Positions 53,901-62,604 are shown, counted from the first letter of the stretch. The stretch: 64,000 nt of DNA from Sarcophilus harrisii (GCF_902635505.1 NC_045432.1:72113823-72177822); one strand, 5' to 3'. A program made the numbers and translations. The notes: a model not told the origin generated them from the letters alone.

Positions 53901-54917
53901 AAGTTGGGCCGGTTCACAATTAAACTGTCTTCCCCAGCCTCCAACATAGGAAAAGGGGAAATGGTGGAAAAGGAGAAAATTCCAGCCCGGAAGGAGAAAT
54001 CCCCTGGCCGGGGAAGGCCGGCACTCACTAGTTTCAACATCCACGCTGAAGCCCGGCAGGTGGCAAAACAGCCAAAGGTGCCCAGAAGGATGATGACCGT
54101 GCCGGTAGCTATCAGGACGAAGGGGATGTTGGTGGCCTTCTCGTTCAAGAGGGAGAAGTAGACCTCCAGGCTCACTTTGCCCCATATGCCCACCGTGAGG
54201 AGGATCACACCTGTGAACTGATGAGAAAGCAGGAGATGGAGAGTGAGTTCCCAGGAGGCTGTGGCAGAAGGGGAGAAAAGGCCCTGCCCCTGCTCACCCC
54301 CATGGAGGCGGGGAGGCAGCTGAGATTTGGAAACCGGGAGTGCGGGAGGGAGCCGGTGTAGACAGGCGTCTTCCTGGCCTCCCTCCCCCTCAAAGAAGCT
54401 GCCAGCCTACGGGCTTCGAGAAAGGCCTGCCGCGGGCCGCGGCTGAGGCGGCGGCCCGGCGGGTTCGGCGGGCTCAGGTGGGCAGGGCACGGCCCAGGAA
54501 CCACCTGGCGCTGACGCGCCTCCGCAATCCCTTCAGGAGCTGGCGCCGCGGCCGACGCGGCCGGCTCCCCCTCCCCGCGGTGTCCGGCGGGGCGAGGCGG
54601 GATGGGAGGGGGCCACGGGGGCGTAGCGCCCCCTCGCGCGCCCCCCTCCCCCGGGACTAACTTACCTGCGGGAGCCGCTGCCCGCTGGCAAACGCAGAAA
54701 AAGGAGGAGGGCGGCCCCGGGCACTGAGCAGCCTCCGCCCCCCCAGCCCTGCCCACGGGAGGGAAGACACGGCCCCGCGCCCACGGCCCCACCCCCCCCT
54801 CGTCCCCCCGCCGACCCTCCGCTGGCTCACCCAAAAGATGAAGGTGTAGGTGAGCAACACGCTCTTCAGGCACGTGATGACCGGCTTGGTCTGCAGCCTC
54901 CGAGACGGGGACGCCAT
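44889..54917 (-). CDS. TSPAN6: Tetraspanin-6, spliced coding region of seven exons
   Basis: Coding exons in gene order are 54917-54831, 54217-54029, 53665-53591, 50993-50895, 49242-49102, 48799-48716 and 44957-44889. Every exon is phase 0 with GT-AG introns, giving 247 residues (human 245). Tetraspanin-6 is a four-pass membrane organiser reported to act in endosomal and exosomal sorting through syntenin and to dampen RIG-I-like receptor signalling. Seen here: TM1 about 18-40, TM2 62-82, TM3 93-113, TM4 212-234. The large extracellular loop has the CCG motif (153-155), PRSCC (174-178) and six cysteines (153, 154, 177, 178, 183, 199). There is a sequon at N134-D-T. The C-terminus NNQYEIV is a PDZ-type ligand identical to human. 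The start ATG gives MASPSRRLQTKPVITC, matching human. It lies in a CpG island. Confidence 0.97.
45220..45700 (+). repeat. Degraded L1/HAL1-like remnant
   Basis: CCGTCAATCAGGGAATGACA, GGAACATTACTGTGTGGTGA and a later GTTTTTCTTTTTGATAAAGC resemble old marsupial L1 3' sequence. Very diverged. Confidence 0.45.
46008..46240 (-). repeat. Ther-type SINE
   Basis: TAGCATTTATCTAGTGCTTT, AAGAAAACTGAGGCAATCAC, TTGCACAGGGTCAAATAGCT and AATTTGAACTCAGGTCTTGC. Minus orientation and near full length. Confidence 0.85.
46243..46345 (+). repeat. Degraded L1 ORF2 end
   Basis: GACTGCAATGGAATATTATT and GGAACTGATGCTGAACAGA match the L1 ORF2 end seen intact at 36480-36580. Confidence 0.6.
46766..47200. repeat. Large imperfect inverted repeat in TSPAN6 intron 6
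   Basis: The arms are about 46766-46930 and 47030-47200. Their core is a perfect 36-bp inverted match (46824-46859 with 47098-47133, beginning AAGTTTCTGAGATAGGATTG). The loop holds two direct 30-bp copies of a CCACCTTCC(A/G)GGTTGTCTT unit. Weaker symmetry may extend outward to about 46710 and 47240. No coding capacity. It could be a fold-back element or two opposed copies of one repeat. Confidence 0.85.
48040..48195 (+). repeat. Old L1 ORF2 end fragment
   Basis: GAAGAATGGCTGAATGACCA, ACAGAATACTGTTGCACAAT and AGAAACTTGGAAAGACATGC. Diverged. Confidence 0.6.
48262..48490 (-). repeat. Ther-type SINE
   Basis: CAGCATTTATATAGGGCTAC, TTACAGATATTATCTCATTT, AAATTTGAACTCAGGTGTTC and CTGACTCCAGGCAGGCACTG. 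It lies in intron 6 close to exon 6, minus orientation. Confidence 0.85.
48716..48799 (-). CDS. TSPAN6: TSPAN6 exon 6, loop end and TM4 start
   Basis: Encodes residues 198-225 (GCFLRVTTIIQSEMGVVAGI through ACFQ). G198-C199 closes the loop. Acceptor CCTAG and donor GTGAGT. Confidence 0.96.
49102..49242 (-). CDS. TSPAN6: TSPAN6 exon 5, cysteine core of large loop
   Basis: Encodes residues 151-197. LHCCGV, DW, YY.EKGFP and SCC are conserved. The stretch after SCC (RYHSCSWADRKDLKKQNQE) differs strongly from human, but C183 is kept. Acceptor TTTCAG and donor GTGGGT. Confidence 0.94.
50339..50440 (+). repeat. Marsupial interspersed repeat, family not assigned
   Basis: ATTGTTGTCACTGGTCCTCC, GTTCTCAAAGAGAACCAATG and AGGGTGATGTCTTGCC. 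This motif chain is familiar from marsupial genomes, but I cannot name the family. Confidence 0.5.
50515..50850 (+). repeat. Direct repeat copy A beside TSPAN6 exon 4
   Basis: Begins CAAGCCTTAACCCATCTCCT and ends near GATACAAGAAGGTATCCAGG. It contains a CCACTAGGCNCCC mini-array at about 50650-50735. Homologous in order to copy B at 51425-51650. Confidence 0.6.
50895..50993 (-). CDS. TSPAN6: TSPAN6 exon 4, start of large loop
   Basis: Encodes residues 118-150 (IKDSFKMNYEASLKQYND through DTIQKT). The N134-D-T sequon aligns with human NST. Acceptor CTGCAG and donor GTAAGT. Confidence 0.95.
51425..51650 (+). repeat. Direct repeat copy B in TSPAN6 intron 3
   Basis: AAGCCTTAACTGGTCTCCTC, GGAGTCTGCTAG, GCTACATGAAGGAATCCAGG and CAGAGAGGAAG occur in the same order as copy A. 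About 24 of 29 bases match in the ATCCAGGAC block. Confidence 0.6.
52330..52555 (-). repeat. Ther-type SINE
   Basis: AAGCATTTATAGAGCATCCA, AGGAAACTCAGGCAGAAG and CGAACTCGGTTCTTCCTGGC. Minus orientation, in intron 3. Confidence 0.8.
53052..53258 (+). repeat. Composite marsupial SINE (CORE part plus RTE-like block)
   Basis: GAGCACCAGGTCTGGAGTCA, GAGTTCAAATCTAGCCTCAG and AGTTTCCTCATCTGTTAAAC, then GGAAATGGCAAACCATTGTG, AGTATCTTGGCCAAGAAAAT and GGTCATGAAGAGTGGGACTG. The same composite as 19421-19661, in the opposite orientation. Confidence 0.85.
53591..53665 (-). CDS. TSPAN6: TSPAN6 exon 3, TM3
   Basis: Encodes residues 93-117 (YAMFLTLIFLVELVAAVVGF through FRHE), the usual 75-bp tetraspanin TM3 exon. 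Acceptor TCCAG and donor GTAAGG. Confidence 0.97.
53666..54028 (-). other. TSPAN6 intron 2 (363 bp)
   Basis: No repeat recognised. The exon 2 frame stays open into this intron, which explains the long spurious frames here. Confidence 0.85.
54029..54217 (-). CDS. TSPAN6: TSPAN6 exon 2, TM1-TM2
   Basis: Encodes residues 30-92: the end of TM1 (GVILLTVGIWGKVSLE), the small loop and TM2 (FVLIATGTVIILLG), then FGCFATCRASAWMLKL. Acceptor CATCAG and donor GTGAGT. Confidence 0.97.
54218..54830 (-). other. TSPAN6 intron 1 (613 bp), mostly CpG island
   Basis: GC-rich from about 54410, with dense CpG and C-runs. No additional exon supported. Confidence 0.85.
54831..54917 (-). CDS. TSPAN6: TSPAN6 exon 1 (coding part)
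   Basis: Encodes residues 1-29, the cytosolic N-terminus and the first half of TM1 (SVLLTYTFIFW). Donor TGG|GTGAGC. The ATG sits in GACGCCATGG-like context within the CpG island. Confidence 0.96.
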
Positions 54918-55128
54918 GGCCTGGGAGCCCCGGATCTCGATGTTCGCCGCCGCCGCTGTCGCTGTCGCTGTCGCTGTCGCCGCCGCTCCCTCTACCGCCT
55001 CGGCTTCAAGCTCAGCCCCGACCGGCCCCCAGGATCTCCGGAAAGGAGCCAGGAAATAACTGAGGAGCGCCCGCTGCAAGCAGCTACGGCCAGCCCAGCC
55101 AGGCCGGAAAGTCCCGCCCAGCTGCTAG

Positions 55129-55142
55129 GCGCCCTCTAGCGG
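55129..55142 (-). promoter_or_regulatory. CTCF-like core motif
   Basis: The + strand reads GCGCCCTCTAGCGG, so the minus strand is CCGCTAGAGGGCGC. This fits CCRSYAGRGGGCRS at every position. It lies about 210 bp upstream of the TSPAN6 ATG. Binding is inferred. Confidence 0.65.
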
Positions 55143-55446
55143 TTACCATGGAGATCAGAGTCCGCCCTCTGACGTCGGTCCCGCCCCTCATTCCACCGTA
55201 TCCAGGATGAGTCCGGCAGCCTAGCAACTAAGCCCACAGAAGACACCGCGCGCGGGGTGCCCTGGCGGGGGAGGGGGGGGCTCGTTCTCTTCCAAAGCGG
55301 GTCGGCCCCTCTCGGCGACTTGTCCAGAGTAAGCCAGGCCGGGATGCACAGCGTGTCCCCCAGGTTTTAGTGCGGCTTTAAGCTACTGCAAAACAACAAC
55401 CACCTGTCACGTCATTGATTGGAAATGAGTCAGTCTCCATGGAAAA
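55142..55446. promoter_or_regulatory. RFX (X-box)-like and AP-1-like motifs upstream of TSPAN6
   Basis: Three X-box-like sites: GTTACCATGGAGAT at 55142-55155, CCTAGCAAC at about 55220-55228 and CTCCATGGAAAAC at about 55435-55447. An exact AP-1 heptamer TGAGTCA is at 55426-55432, with a CCAAT box (minus strand) just before it. Motif matches only. Confidence 0.35.
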
Positions 55447-55799
55447 CCGAGATGCGGATTTTATTCGCAGTGTGAAAAGGGTTGGGTTTTAGCCAAACCT
55501 CAAGCAGTAGGAATTCTTCTTTCAGCTGCTTTCTTCCAGGTGTTCACCCCCTCCGTCTCCCACCCCACCACGACCCTCACCCTCCTCTTCCTGAGCCCCA
55601 ACTTTTTTCACAACATTACTACTTTTTGAAATATTTCGACAGTATGGTTATTTACCAAGTATTCCCATAACCCCTTGCCAAGCCTCTTGTGCCCCCCCCA
55701 GGTGTCGGAATAATTCATACCCCAAGTTGGGGACCCCTAGTCTAATGGAAATAGCTTTAAATTGCCATTGAGCATCCCAGATTCCCTTTTCATGCAAAT

Positions 55800-55915
55800 C
55801 TCCGAGCTACCTTTGACCTTAGAGATCACTCGGTTCAATCTATCTGACAAATGAGAAAGCCAAGGTCCAAAGGCCCAAAGTGACAATTCAGGGTCATATA
55901 GCTAGTGAGCAGCAC
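55800..55915 (-). repeat. MIR-like fragment
   Basis: CCTTAGAGATCACTCGGTTC, AATGAGAAAGCCAAGGTCC and GGGTCATATAGCTAGTGAGC. Minus orientation. Confidence 0.7.
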
Positions 55916-56381
55916 AACTGCACTGTTCACGCAGGCCTGTGAGGCCAAATCCAGGCCACTGATCCTTATTATGTAGCTTCCAGCCTTGGTGGAAGCCCTT
56001 CATATAGCATCTCATTTGAGACTCCTAACAAAGACTACAAGTATTATTGTCACCTTTTTATAGGTGAGGAAATTGAGGCTCAGAAATATCACATCCCCCC
56101 TTCTAGAATGTAAGCGGTGTTTGGTATCCCCTTTATATCTAATAGTAATTGACACAGCTTGACATTTAACAAATGCTTATTAACTGACTGATTGATTGAC
56201 TGCTCTCTATGCCGTTCTGGGATGTTCAGTGAATTTTTTGGAGCTTGAACTCTCTGGGTGAAATGAGAAGAGCCTATTGTTCCAAGCTCCACTCGCACTA
56301 ACAGGTTGGTTGCCCAGATGACAGAATATCTCCCCATCATGGTTCTAAGGGTAGCCTTGAGTGGTTTGGAAGTGTCTTTCT

Positions 56382-57051
56382 TTTTTTCAAATTTTATTTC
56401 TTTTTCAAAACATATGCGTGGACAGTTCTTCAACATTAGCTCTTGCAAAACCTTGTGTTCTAATTTTCCCCTCTTTCCCCCACGCCCTCCCCTGGATGGC
56501 AGGTAGTCCAATATATGTTAAACATGGTAGAAATAGATGTTCAATCCAATATAGGCATACATAGTTATACAATTCTCCTGCCACACAGGAAAAATCAAAT
56601 CAAAACAGAAAAAAGGAGAAGCAAAACAAAATGCAACCAAACACCACCAAAAAGAGTGAAAATGCTATGTTGTGATCCACATTCAGTTCATACAGTCTCT
56701 ATCTGGGTATAGATGACTCTCTTCATCACAAGTTCATTGGAACTGGTCTGAATCATCTCATTGTTGGTGAGAGCCACGTCCATCAGAATTGATCATCATA
56801 TAATCTGGTTCCTGTGTACAATGATCTCCTGGTTCTGCTCATTTCACTTAGCATCCATTCACGTAAGTCTCTCCAGACCTCTCTGAAATCATCCTGTTGG
56901 TCATCTCTTATACAACAATAATATTCCATAACATCCATATACCATAACTCATTCAGCCATTTCCCACCTGATGGGCAGCCTCTCAGTTTCCAGTTCCTTG
57001 CCACTATAAAAAGGCTGCCACAAACATTTTGGCACATGGGGTCCCTTTCCC
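56382..57051 (-). mobile_element. 5'-truncated L1 with 16-bp target duplications
   Basis: The minus strand encodes the end of ORF2 (SLFIVARNWKLRGCPS, LWYMDVMEYYCCIRDDQQDD, EMSRTRRSLY), followed by the 3' UTR and tail at low coordinates. It is flanked by TTGGAAGTGTCTTTCT (56366-56381) and TTGGAGGTGTCTTTCT (57052-57067), 15 of 16 bases matching. Its 3' UTR differs from the copies at 30 and 36 kb, so it belongs to another L1 subfamily. Confidence 0.9.
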
Positions 57052-57271
57052 TTGGAGGTGTCTTTCTAATACTGTAGCTCATAAACCCCAACTATTGTGC
57101 TTCTCCCCACCATTCTCAGTTGATGTTGATGAACCAAATAGACTTAATTAGCTTTCAGAAACGAATATTTACAATAGTAGTAAAGTTGGTCTAAGACATA
57201 TTCCCAAAAAGTCTGTGACATTCTCTCCTACAAAGGAAAAAGTTCCCTTCCAAGTTCCAAAGTTCCCTTTC

Positions 57272-58606
57272 TGTTATGGGCCAGAACCTGAAACAAGGTG
57301 TTAAGTCAATGGAATTGATAGAAACAATGGTTATTTAGTACGGTGCTTAACAGTTCTCTAGTTCGGTACATGTACATAGTACTTACTATAGTTCTACAAG
57401 ACCTTTGATGAGAGACCATATAAGCTCGGACAAACTCAACCAGAATCAGAACGAGGGAAGACAGAGAAGTGGTGGCAGGCTCTCCTCCTTCGCTTCTCCA
57501 CTGAAACCAAGATCCGGAAGGCCTCCAGAAAAACTAGCCAAACCCCAAGTGAAGGAGATAGGACTTTAAAAGAGACAATAAAGGATTTGGACTTTAATCC
57601 CTGGCTGCACTTGTGGTGATTACTGAACTGAAAGAAAGGCTGTCTCCAAAGACCCCAAGAAAACCTCAACAGAGAACATCACATTTTAGAGAGAATATTA
57701 CATTTTGGCGTCCAAATATGGGACAGACACGATCCTGATTTCAGTGGAAAAGTCTCTGATCCTAATTTCAGTGGAAAAGTCTCCTCGACCCAGAAATTAG
57801 GGTGAGCACAAAAATAGACAAGGAAACTTTGTTAAAGGGCTAAAGTAGTCCTTCAGCTAAAATGGGACAGATATTTAGAAAACAACCTTCTTTTCCAATT
57901 CAAGGAAAATGTGTAGAGCATTGTCACACTTATGAAAAGCCAAGGTTTGATGATAATTTGGGAGCAGATCAGTGAACTTTTAGAAACTGTACAGTGCATA
58001 TCTCCTTGGTTCTCTAAGGGAAAAGAATTGGATCTAGAAGAGTGGAAATTAGTAGGAGAGCAACTATGTCAATTCTGCAATGAAAATGGACCCAACTCAA
58101 TTTCCAAAGAAACACTTTATACATATAATTTAATACAACTAACTTTAGGAAATTATATAAGTTATAGAATAAGGGAAAAGAAGAAAGAGCAGGAGGGGGA
58201 GGATCCAAATAAACTAGGTGAAAAGAATGAACAACCAGATAAGAATGGAGTTAAGTACAGTTCTGAGTGTAGTACTTCACAGCAGAAGCCATTAGGGCAT
58301 TCCCCATCCCCTGACCTACTTCCCTCAATTAATGCTTCATGGGTGGAGGGAGGAGGAGGAGGAGGAGGAGAGGCAATAACACAATCAGCACCACCTATGA
58401 AGCAACCTATGACAACATTACAAAAAGCACCAGTTAAGGCAAAAAATGAAGGACGGGATGAATCTGATTTAATAAATGCATACCCTGTGATTAAAGAGCT
58501 TGGCTGTTCAGGTCAACAAAGTAGAAGATACACTCCTTTTGATCTGGAAAAAATTAAGGATTTGAAAAAGTGTTGCACTCTTTATGGGAAATGTGCTCAA
58601 GTTTAG
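57272..58606 (+). mobile_element. Broken betaretrovirus-like endogenous element (fossil)
   Basis: A class II (betaretrovirus-like) fossil. Parts: a 5' LTR at 57272-57702 (about 431 bp, TG...CA); a lysine-tRNA-type primer-binding site from about 57706; a leader; and a gag-like remnant from about 57860 to 58606 covering a matrix-like part, a proline/glycine-rich middle and the edge of a capsid-like part. No pol, env or 3' LTR is seen, so the element is broken, with at least one large loss. It is probably marsupial-lineage in age, but with one LTR it cannot be dated here. Confidence 0.75.
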
Positions 58607-59780
58607 AGCACATATAGCAAAGGGATTAAGTCACAGAAGTCCTTTTGTTGGGGACCTCAAGATGTTTTCCTGAAGTATCATGGAGTTTTGGGTTTTTGTT
58701 TTTTTTTGCTGTACTCCTTGTAGCAACTTTAATCTCCCTTTCCCTTTCAGTTCTAGTCTGTTCTTGCCTCCCAGTGCAGACACTGATGCTAGCTACAAGC
58801 ATGTCAATGGGAACTCTGAAATCTTCCAAACCCTGAAACTCACAACACAGGAGAGGCATTGGACTGGGATGGGGGAGTGGAGAAGACTAAGACTGAGGCT
58901 CAGGATGATCTCCCTCCCTCAGAACCAAACAATCCAGCCCTTCTCAGGCTGAGCTTAGTTAAAAGGCTTCTACTCAAATCTCTTGGGTTCCCAACTGGTC
59001 TGTTATTTTATATAAAACCCACAGGGTAGGCCAGTCTCATCAGTTTATCACAATACACTTCCTTCACAGCAGCATTTCACATCATCTAATGGCTTTCAAA
59101 GATTTCTCGATTGATCAAGGAGTTTCCACACTTTGTCTAAAGCCCAGACCACGATGGATTTATTGATCATGATTCACAACTAGTTCATACCATTGATTGA
59201 TTTTTTTTTCATCTAATAAAGAAAGGTATCAGGGCCAGCATTTTGTCATTTACTTCAAGTGGAGTTGGGTAATTGTTTGAGTAACTAAATCAACCCCCAT
59301 TTTTACATGATGATAATGGCCCATGGGATTACTGTGAAGATGAGGTATTAGACTGCTACATAAAAGGTTCTCAACTAGCCTTGGTATAGTCTGAGAAAAT
59401 CAAATGATGAAGAACAAGATCCTTTTCCAGAACAGAGACATCTCTTGAAGGACTAGCTTAATTTCAGAATTTTCCCTTACCTCCAACCCACACTCAATCT
59501 GACCTTGGCCCTTCCTTTTAAGTAACAGATCTATGGAGAGAAGAGGGATGAGATGGAAAAAGGAAAAGGAGGCATGAAGCTTCTCTCGTGCTTAGCTTTG
59601 AAAGCCTCTCCCTCAAGTACAAAGTCAGAAGGGAGTTTGAGGGAAATATCTCTAATTACAGGCAACTTGGATTGCCCCTTATTTCACTGGGGAGTCCTTA
59701 GGAGTCATTGAAATGGTTGCAAGTTGGATTTAGAAGCTAAGATTCTCTATTATTACCAGAACAGCATTCTTGATACAGGA
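58607..59780. other. Intergenic stretch, nothing recognised
   Basis: No gene or named repeat recognised. A short (T)n run lies at about 58696-58707. It could include diverged flanks of the adjacent fossil. Confidence 0.6.
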
Positions 59781-59784
59781 GTGA

Positions 59785-59977
59785 TACAGAGATGCAGGAG
59801 TGATTGGCCATTTCCTTCTCCAACACATTTTACAGATGGAAAACTGAGGTAAATGAAATGAAATGACTTTCCCAGAGTCACACAGCTAGGAAGTATCTGA
59901 GTCTGGATTTGAACTCAGGAAGATGAGTTTTCCTGACTCTGGCCCAAAGTTCTGTGTACTATGGCGCCACCTAGCCG
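59785..59977 (-). repeat. Composite marsupial SINE
   Basis: CAGGAGTGATTGGCCATTTC, CATTTTACAGATGGAAAAC, CACACAGCTAGGAAGTATC and the head complement ATGGCGCCACCTAGCCG. Minus orientation. Confidence 0.8.
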
Positions 59978-59994
59978 TCGTTGACATTTACCAG

Positions 59995-60135
59995 CCATGG
60001 GCCCATGAGTCTCTCTAACACTCAGTTTCCTCATCTGTAAAATAATATCTATAGGACCTAATTCCTAAAACGATTATAAGGCTCCAATTCTCCAGTGTCT
60101 GAAAAGTTCTTTGCAAACTCCAGGTTTGCCAGCTG
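59995..60135 (+). repeat. MIR-like fragment
   Basis: CACTCAGTTTCCTCATCTGT, AAAATAATATCTATAGG and AGTTCTTTGCAAACTCC. Sense orientation. Confidence 0.65.
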
Positions 60136-60374
60136 CCCATCTGAGCACCCCTGGGGGGGGGTCTCCTTTTCAGAAGGGGCACCTAGTTCCCACATCCTAG
60201 GCTATCTTCTTGCCTTTGCCTATCACTTTTCCTTGGTGTTGTCTTCCATTCGAGTGAAGTGACTTCCAAATCGATAACTCGGCTGCCTAATGTCTCCATC
60301 AAACTTCAGTTGTGCTTCTCTAATTGCTCCTTGAACAGACATCTCCTCCTGCATGGCCCATCTGCCTGTCAGAC

Positions 60375-60474
60375 TCAGTGGGCACAGAGGAAAGAGCATG
60401 AGTCTGAGGATCCAAGTTCAAATCCTACTTCTCCCACTTATAATTTAGGGAACGAGTCATTTAGCATTTAGGCA

Positions 60475-60475
<1 letters not shown>
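60375..60475 (+). repeat. MIR-like fragment
   Basis: GGAAAGAGCATGAGTCTGAG, GATCCAAGTTCAAATCC and AACGAGTCATTTAGC. Sense orientation, running into the (AT)n tract. Confidence 0.6.
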
Positions 60476-60476
<1 letters not shown>

Positions 60477-60518
<42 letters not shown>

Positions 60519-60553
60519 TTATTTTTACATTATATATATATATATATATATAA
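60477..60553. repeat. Paired (AT)n tracts
   Basis: About 40 bp and 24 bp of alternating AT, separated by CATTATTTTTACATT. Self-complementary. Confidence 0.95.
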
Positions 60554-61127
60554 TAACCTCTTGAGTTTCCTTCTCATTCTAAATCTAAATCTTTAACTGG
60601 ACCAGACCCCAGCAGGGCTCTTGTTAGTTCCTGCATGGGCAGTTGACCACAGGGAACCGAAAAACAGGATGTGGCTGCACAACCATCCAAATGCAGGGGG
60701 CTTTGGATACGGTCAACTACCCGCTCAGCCAGGTAAGGAAAAACTGGGTCACACTAAATGTTTTGTAATCTGGGACCGGCCCAGCCTTGTTAATTTCAAA
60801 GTCTTGATAAGTCCCACCAATGGTGGAAGAGTAACCTCCCCTGGGAGGACAACACATTGCCTTATTCTATAAAGATCCATTACAGGCTACCTCCTCTGAC
60901 CAAACAGTTCCTTGATGCTGTTTGATTCACACTTTTATGATAATACAGCCCCTTCTTTTGAGAAGCAATCTGGCCTCTTGGTAATTCTTACTGATGGAAC
61001 TCGTAAATGCCACTGCAACTCCACGTCCAGAATGGAACCGGTCATCATCCCTGCTAACCTCTTACCTTCTCCATTCTGCTCTATTTCTGTTGAGGGTATC
61101 ATCCATCCTCCAGGTCACCTCAGTTGG

Positions 61128-61320
61128 TAAGCTCTGAATCATTCTTATCTTCTTCCTCACCCCCTACATCAGTTGCCAAGTCCTATCCATTCTATTTCCA
61201 CCATATCTCCGAAATCCAACCCCTTCTCTCCACTCACATGACCACCACCATAGTTTAAACCTTCATATCCTTTTCTAGACCATCATATCTGTTTCCTGGT
61301 AGGGGCTTAATAAAAGTTTG
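61128..61320 (+). repeat. L2-type LINE fragment
   Basis: CAGTTGCCAAGTCCTATCCA, CCACTCACATGACCACCACC and the tail GGGGCTTAATAAAAGTTTG, sense orientation, with parts missing. Confidence 0.55.
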
Positions 61321-61904
61321 TTGGATTTATATGAAAGAGTGCCATTTCTTTGTGTTGTTCCCAGCAAACTACAGAACTGTCAACTCAGCCAGGATCTGCC
61401 CTCAAGGAGTTTTCATCCTAGTAGAGTCATACAAAATCTCACTCCTGGATGGTCCTACAACCCAGGGAGGTCCCATATTCATCAACATCACTATTTTGAT
61501 AATATTCTTTGGGACAGCAAAACCAAGAAAACTCAAATCATATACATTTTTGTTTGGGAAGTTTGCTTTGGAGGAGAATAGATATGGGTGATTGATTCCT
61601 TGGATACATATCCCTGGGACCATCCATGGGCCAAACATTTCATCTGTCCTGGTACAGGACTCTGAAAATCTTATTTTCTGGAAGAAGTCCTCCTGACATT
61701 GTCTTGGATGGGGAAAGGTCCCTTCCTCACCTCATGGTCAGATCAGTCTTCTGTATGGTCCCAGAGCTTGTATGAATCAGGGATGAATCAGACAGGCCCC
61801 CTGGGCTGAGCGAGAGAACTGATTCTTGTGGGGGCGTGAGCTGATGTGCTTCTACAAGAATCTTCATTTCCTGAGTGTGGACCATAACATAGCATTTAGA
61901 CTCT

Positions 61905-62187
61905 TTCTGTTGTTGTTTGCTTACATTTTTGTTTTTCTTGCCAGGTTATTTTTACCTTCTTTCTAAATCTGATTTTTCTTGTGCAGCAGGAGAACTGTAT
62001 AAATATGTATACATATATTGTATTTAACATATACTTTAACATATTTAACATGTATGGGACTACCTGCCATCTAGGGGAGAGGGGGGAAGGAAGGAGGGGA
62101 AAAGTTGGAACAGAAGTTTTTGCAAGGGTCAATGTTGAAAAATTACCCATGCACATGTTTTAGCAATAAAAAGATATAATAAAAAGG
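61905..62187 (+). mobile_element. 5'-truncated L1 3' UTR
   Basis: CTTGTGCAGCAGGAGAACTG, TAACATGTATGGGACTACC, CCATCTAGGGGAG, GGAACAGAAGTTTTTGC and AATTACCCATGCACATG, then the A-rich end. The same subtype as 34148-34318. No target duplication was identified. Confidence 0.8.
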
Positions 62188-62429
62188 AATCATTTCCATG
62201 TAAAGTGAGTTGGGATTTGGCCTGAAAACTGTTCAGAGCGGGATTGTGGGGAGCACAGGAAAATTATGTTCTAGGGCATGAGAGATTTGATGACAAGGAC
62301 CAAATTTTAGTCTAGAAAACTGATGATGAAACGTTTCACTCCTCTGGCAGAGAAGGGGTGGAACATAGGTGCAGAATGAGGCATATACTATCAGACATGG
62401 GCAATGTTTCAACAGTTTTGTTCAACTAC

Positions 62430-62534
62430 AGGAGGAGGAAGAGGAGGAGGAAGAAGAGGAGAAGGAAGCGGAGGAGGAGGAGAAGGAAAAGGAGAAGGAA
62501 GAGGAGACAGTGGCGTCAGAGGAGAAGTAGCAGC
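62430..62534 (+). repeat. GGA/GAA polypurine tract
   Basis: About 105 bp of GAGGAG and GAAGAA units on the + strand. It produces a spurious Arg/Lys-rich open frame. A Ther-type SINE scrap follows to about 62604. Confidence 0.93.
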
Positions 62535-62604
62535 AGCAATTAATGTTTATATAATACCTTCTGTATGCCAGACTCTGGGATAAGTGATTTACAATTACTA
62601 TCTC

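Larger units (their letters stand above)
54410..55330. promoter_or_regulatory. CpG island promoter of TSPAN6
   Basis: Dense CpG and high GC spanning the end of intron 1, exon 1 and the upstream region, with GC boxes (CCCGCCC at 55113-55119 and again at about 55180-55186). Four GCTGTC units lie at 54955-54978 in the 5' UTR. A TGACGTC CRE-like site is at 55170-55176. No TATA box is seen, as expected for a broadly expressed gene. Confidence 0.9.
55331..57271. other. Intergenic DNA upstream of TSPAN6
   Basis: Holds a MIR fragment (55800-55915) and an L1 (56382-57051). The rest (55460-55790, 55920-56360, 57070-57270) has no family I recognise. Confidence 0.75.

Noticed and set aside
53715-54208. 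158- and 156-codon minus-strand frames at TSPAN6 exon 2
   Set aside because: They are exon 2 read through its donor into intron 2, and a shadow frame. The true exon ends at 54029 with GTGAGT.
54205-54873. A 222-codon minus-strand frame in the CpG island
   Set aside because: Low stop density caused by GC-rich DNA. It starts at a GTG and matches no family.
54918-55079. Open in-frame sequence upstream of the TSPAN6 ATG, with a Thr-Ala repeat
   Set aside because: It has no ATG (only a TTG at 55079), the repeat comes from GCTGTC units in the 5' UTR, and the downstream ATG gives the human N-terminus exactly.
62358-62543. Arg/Lys-rich small open frame
   Set aside because: Translation of the GGA/GAA polypurine tract.
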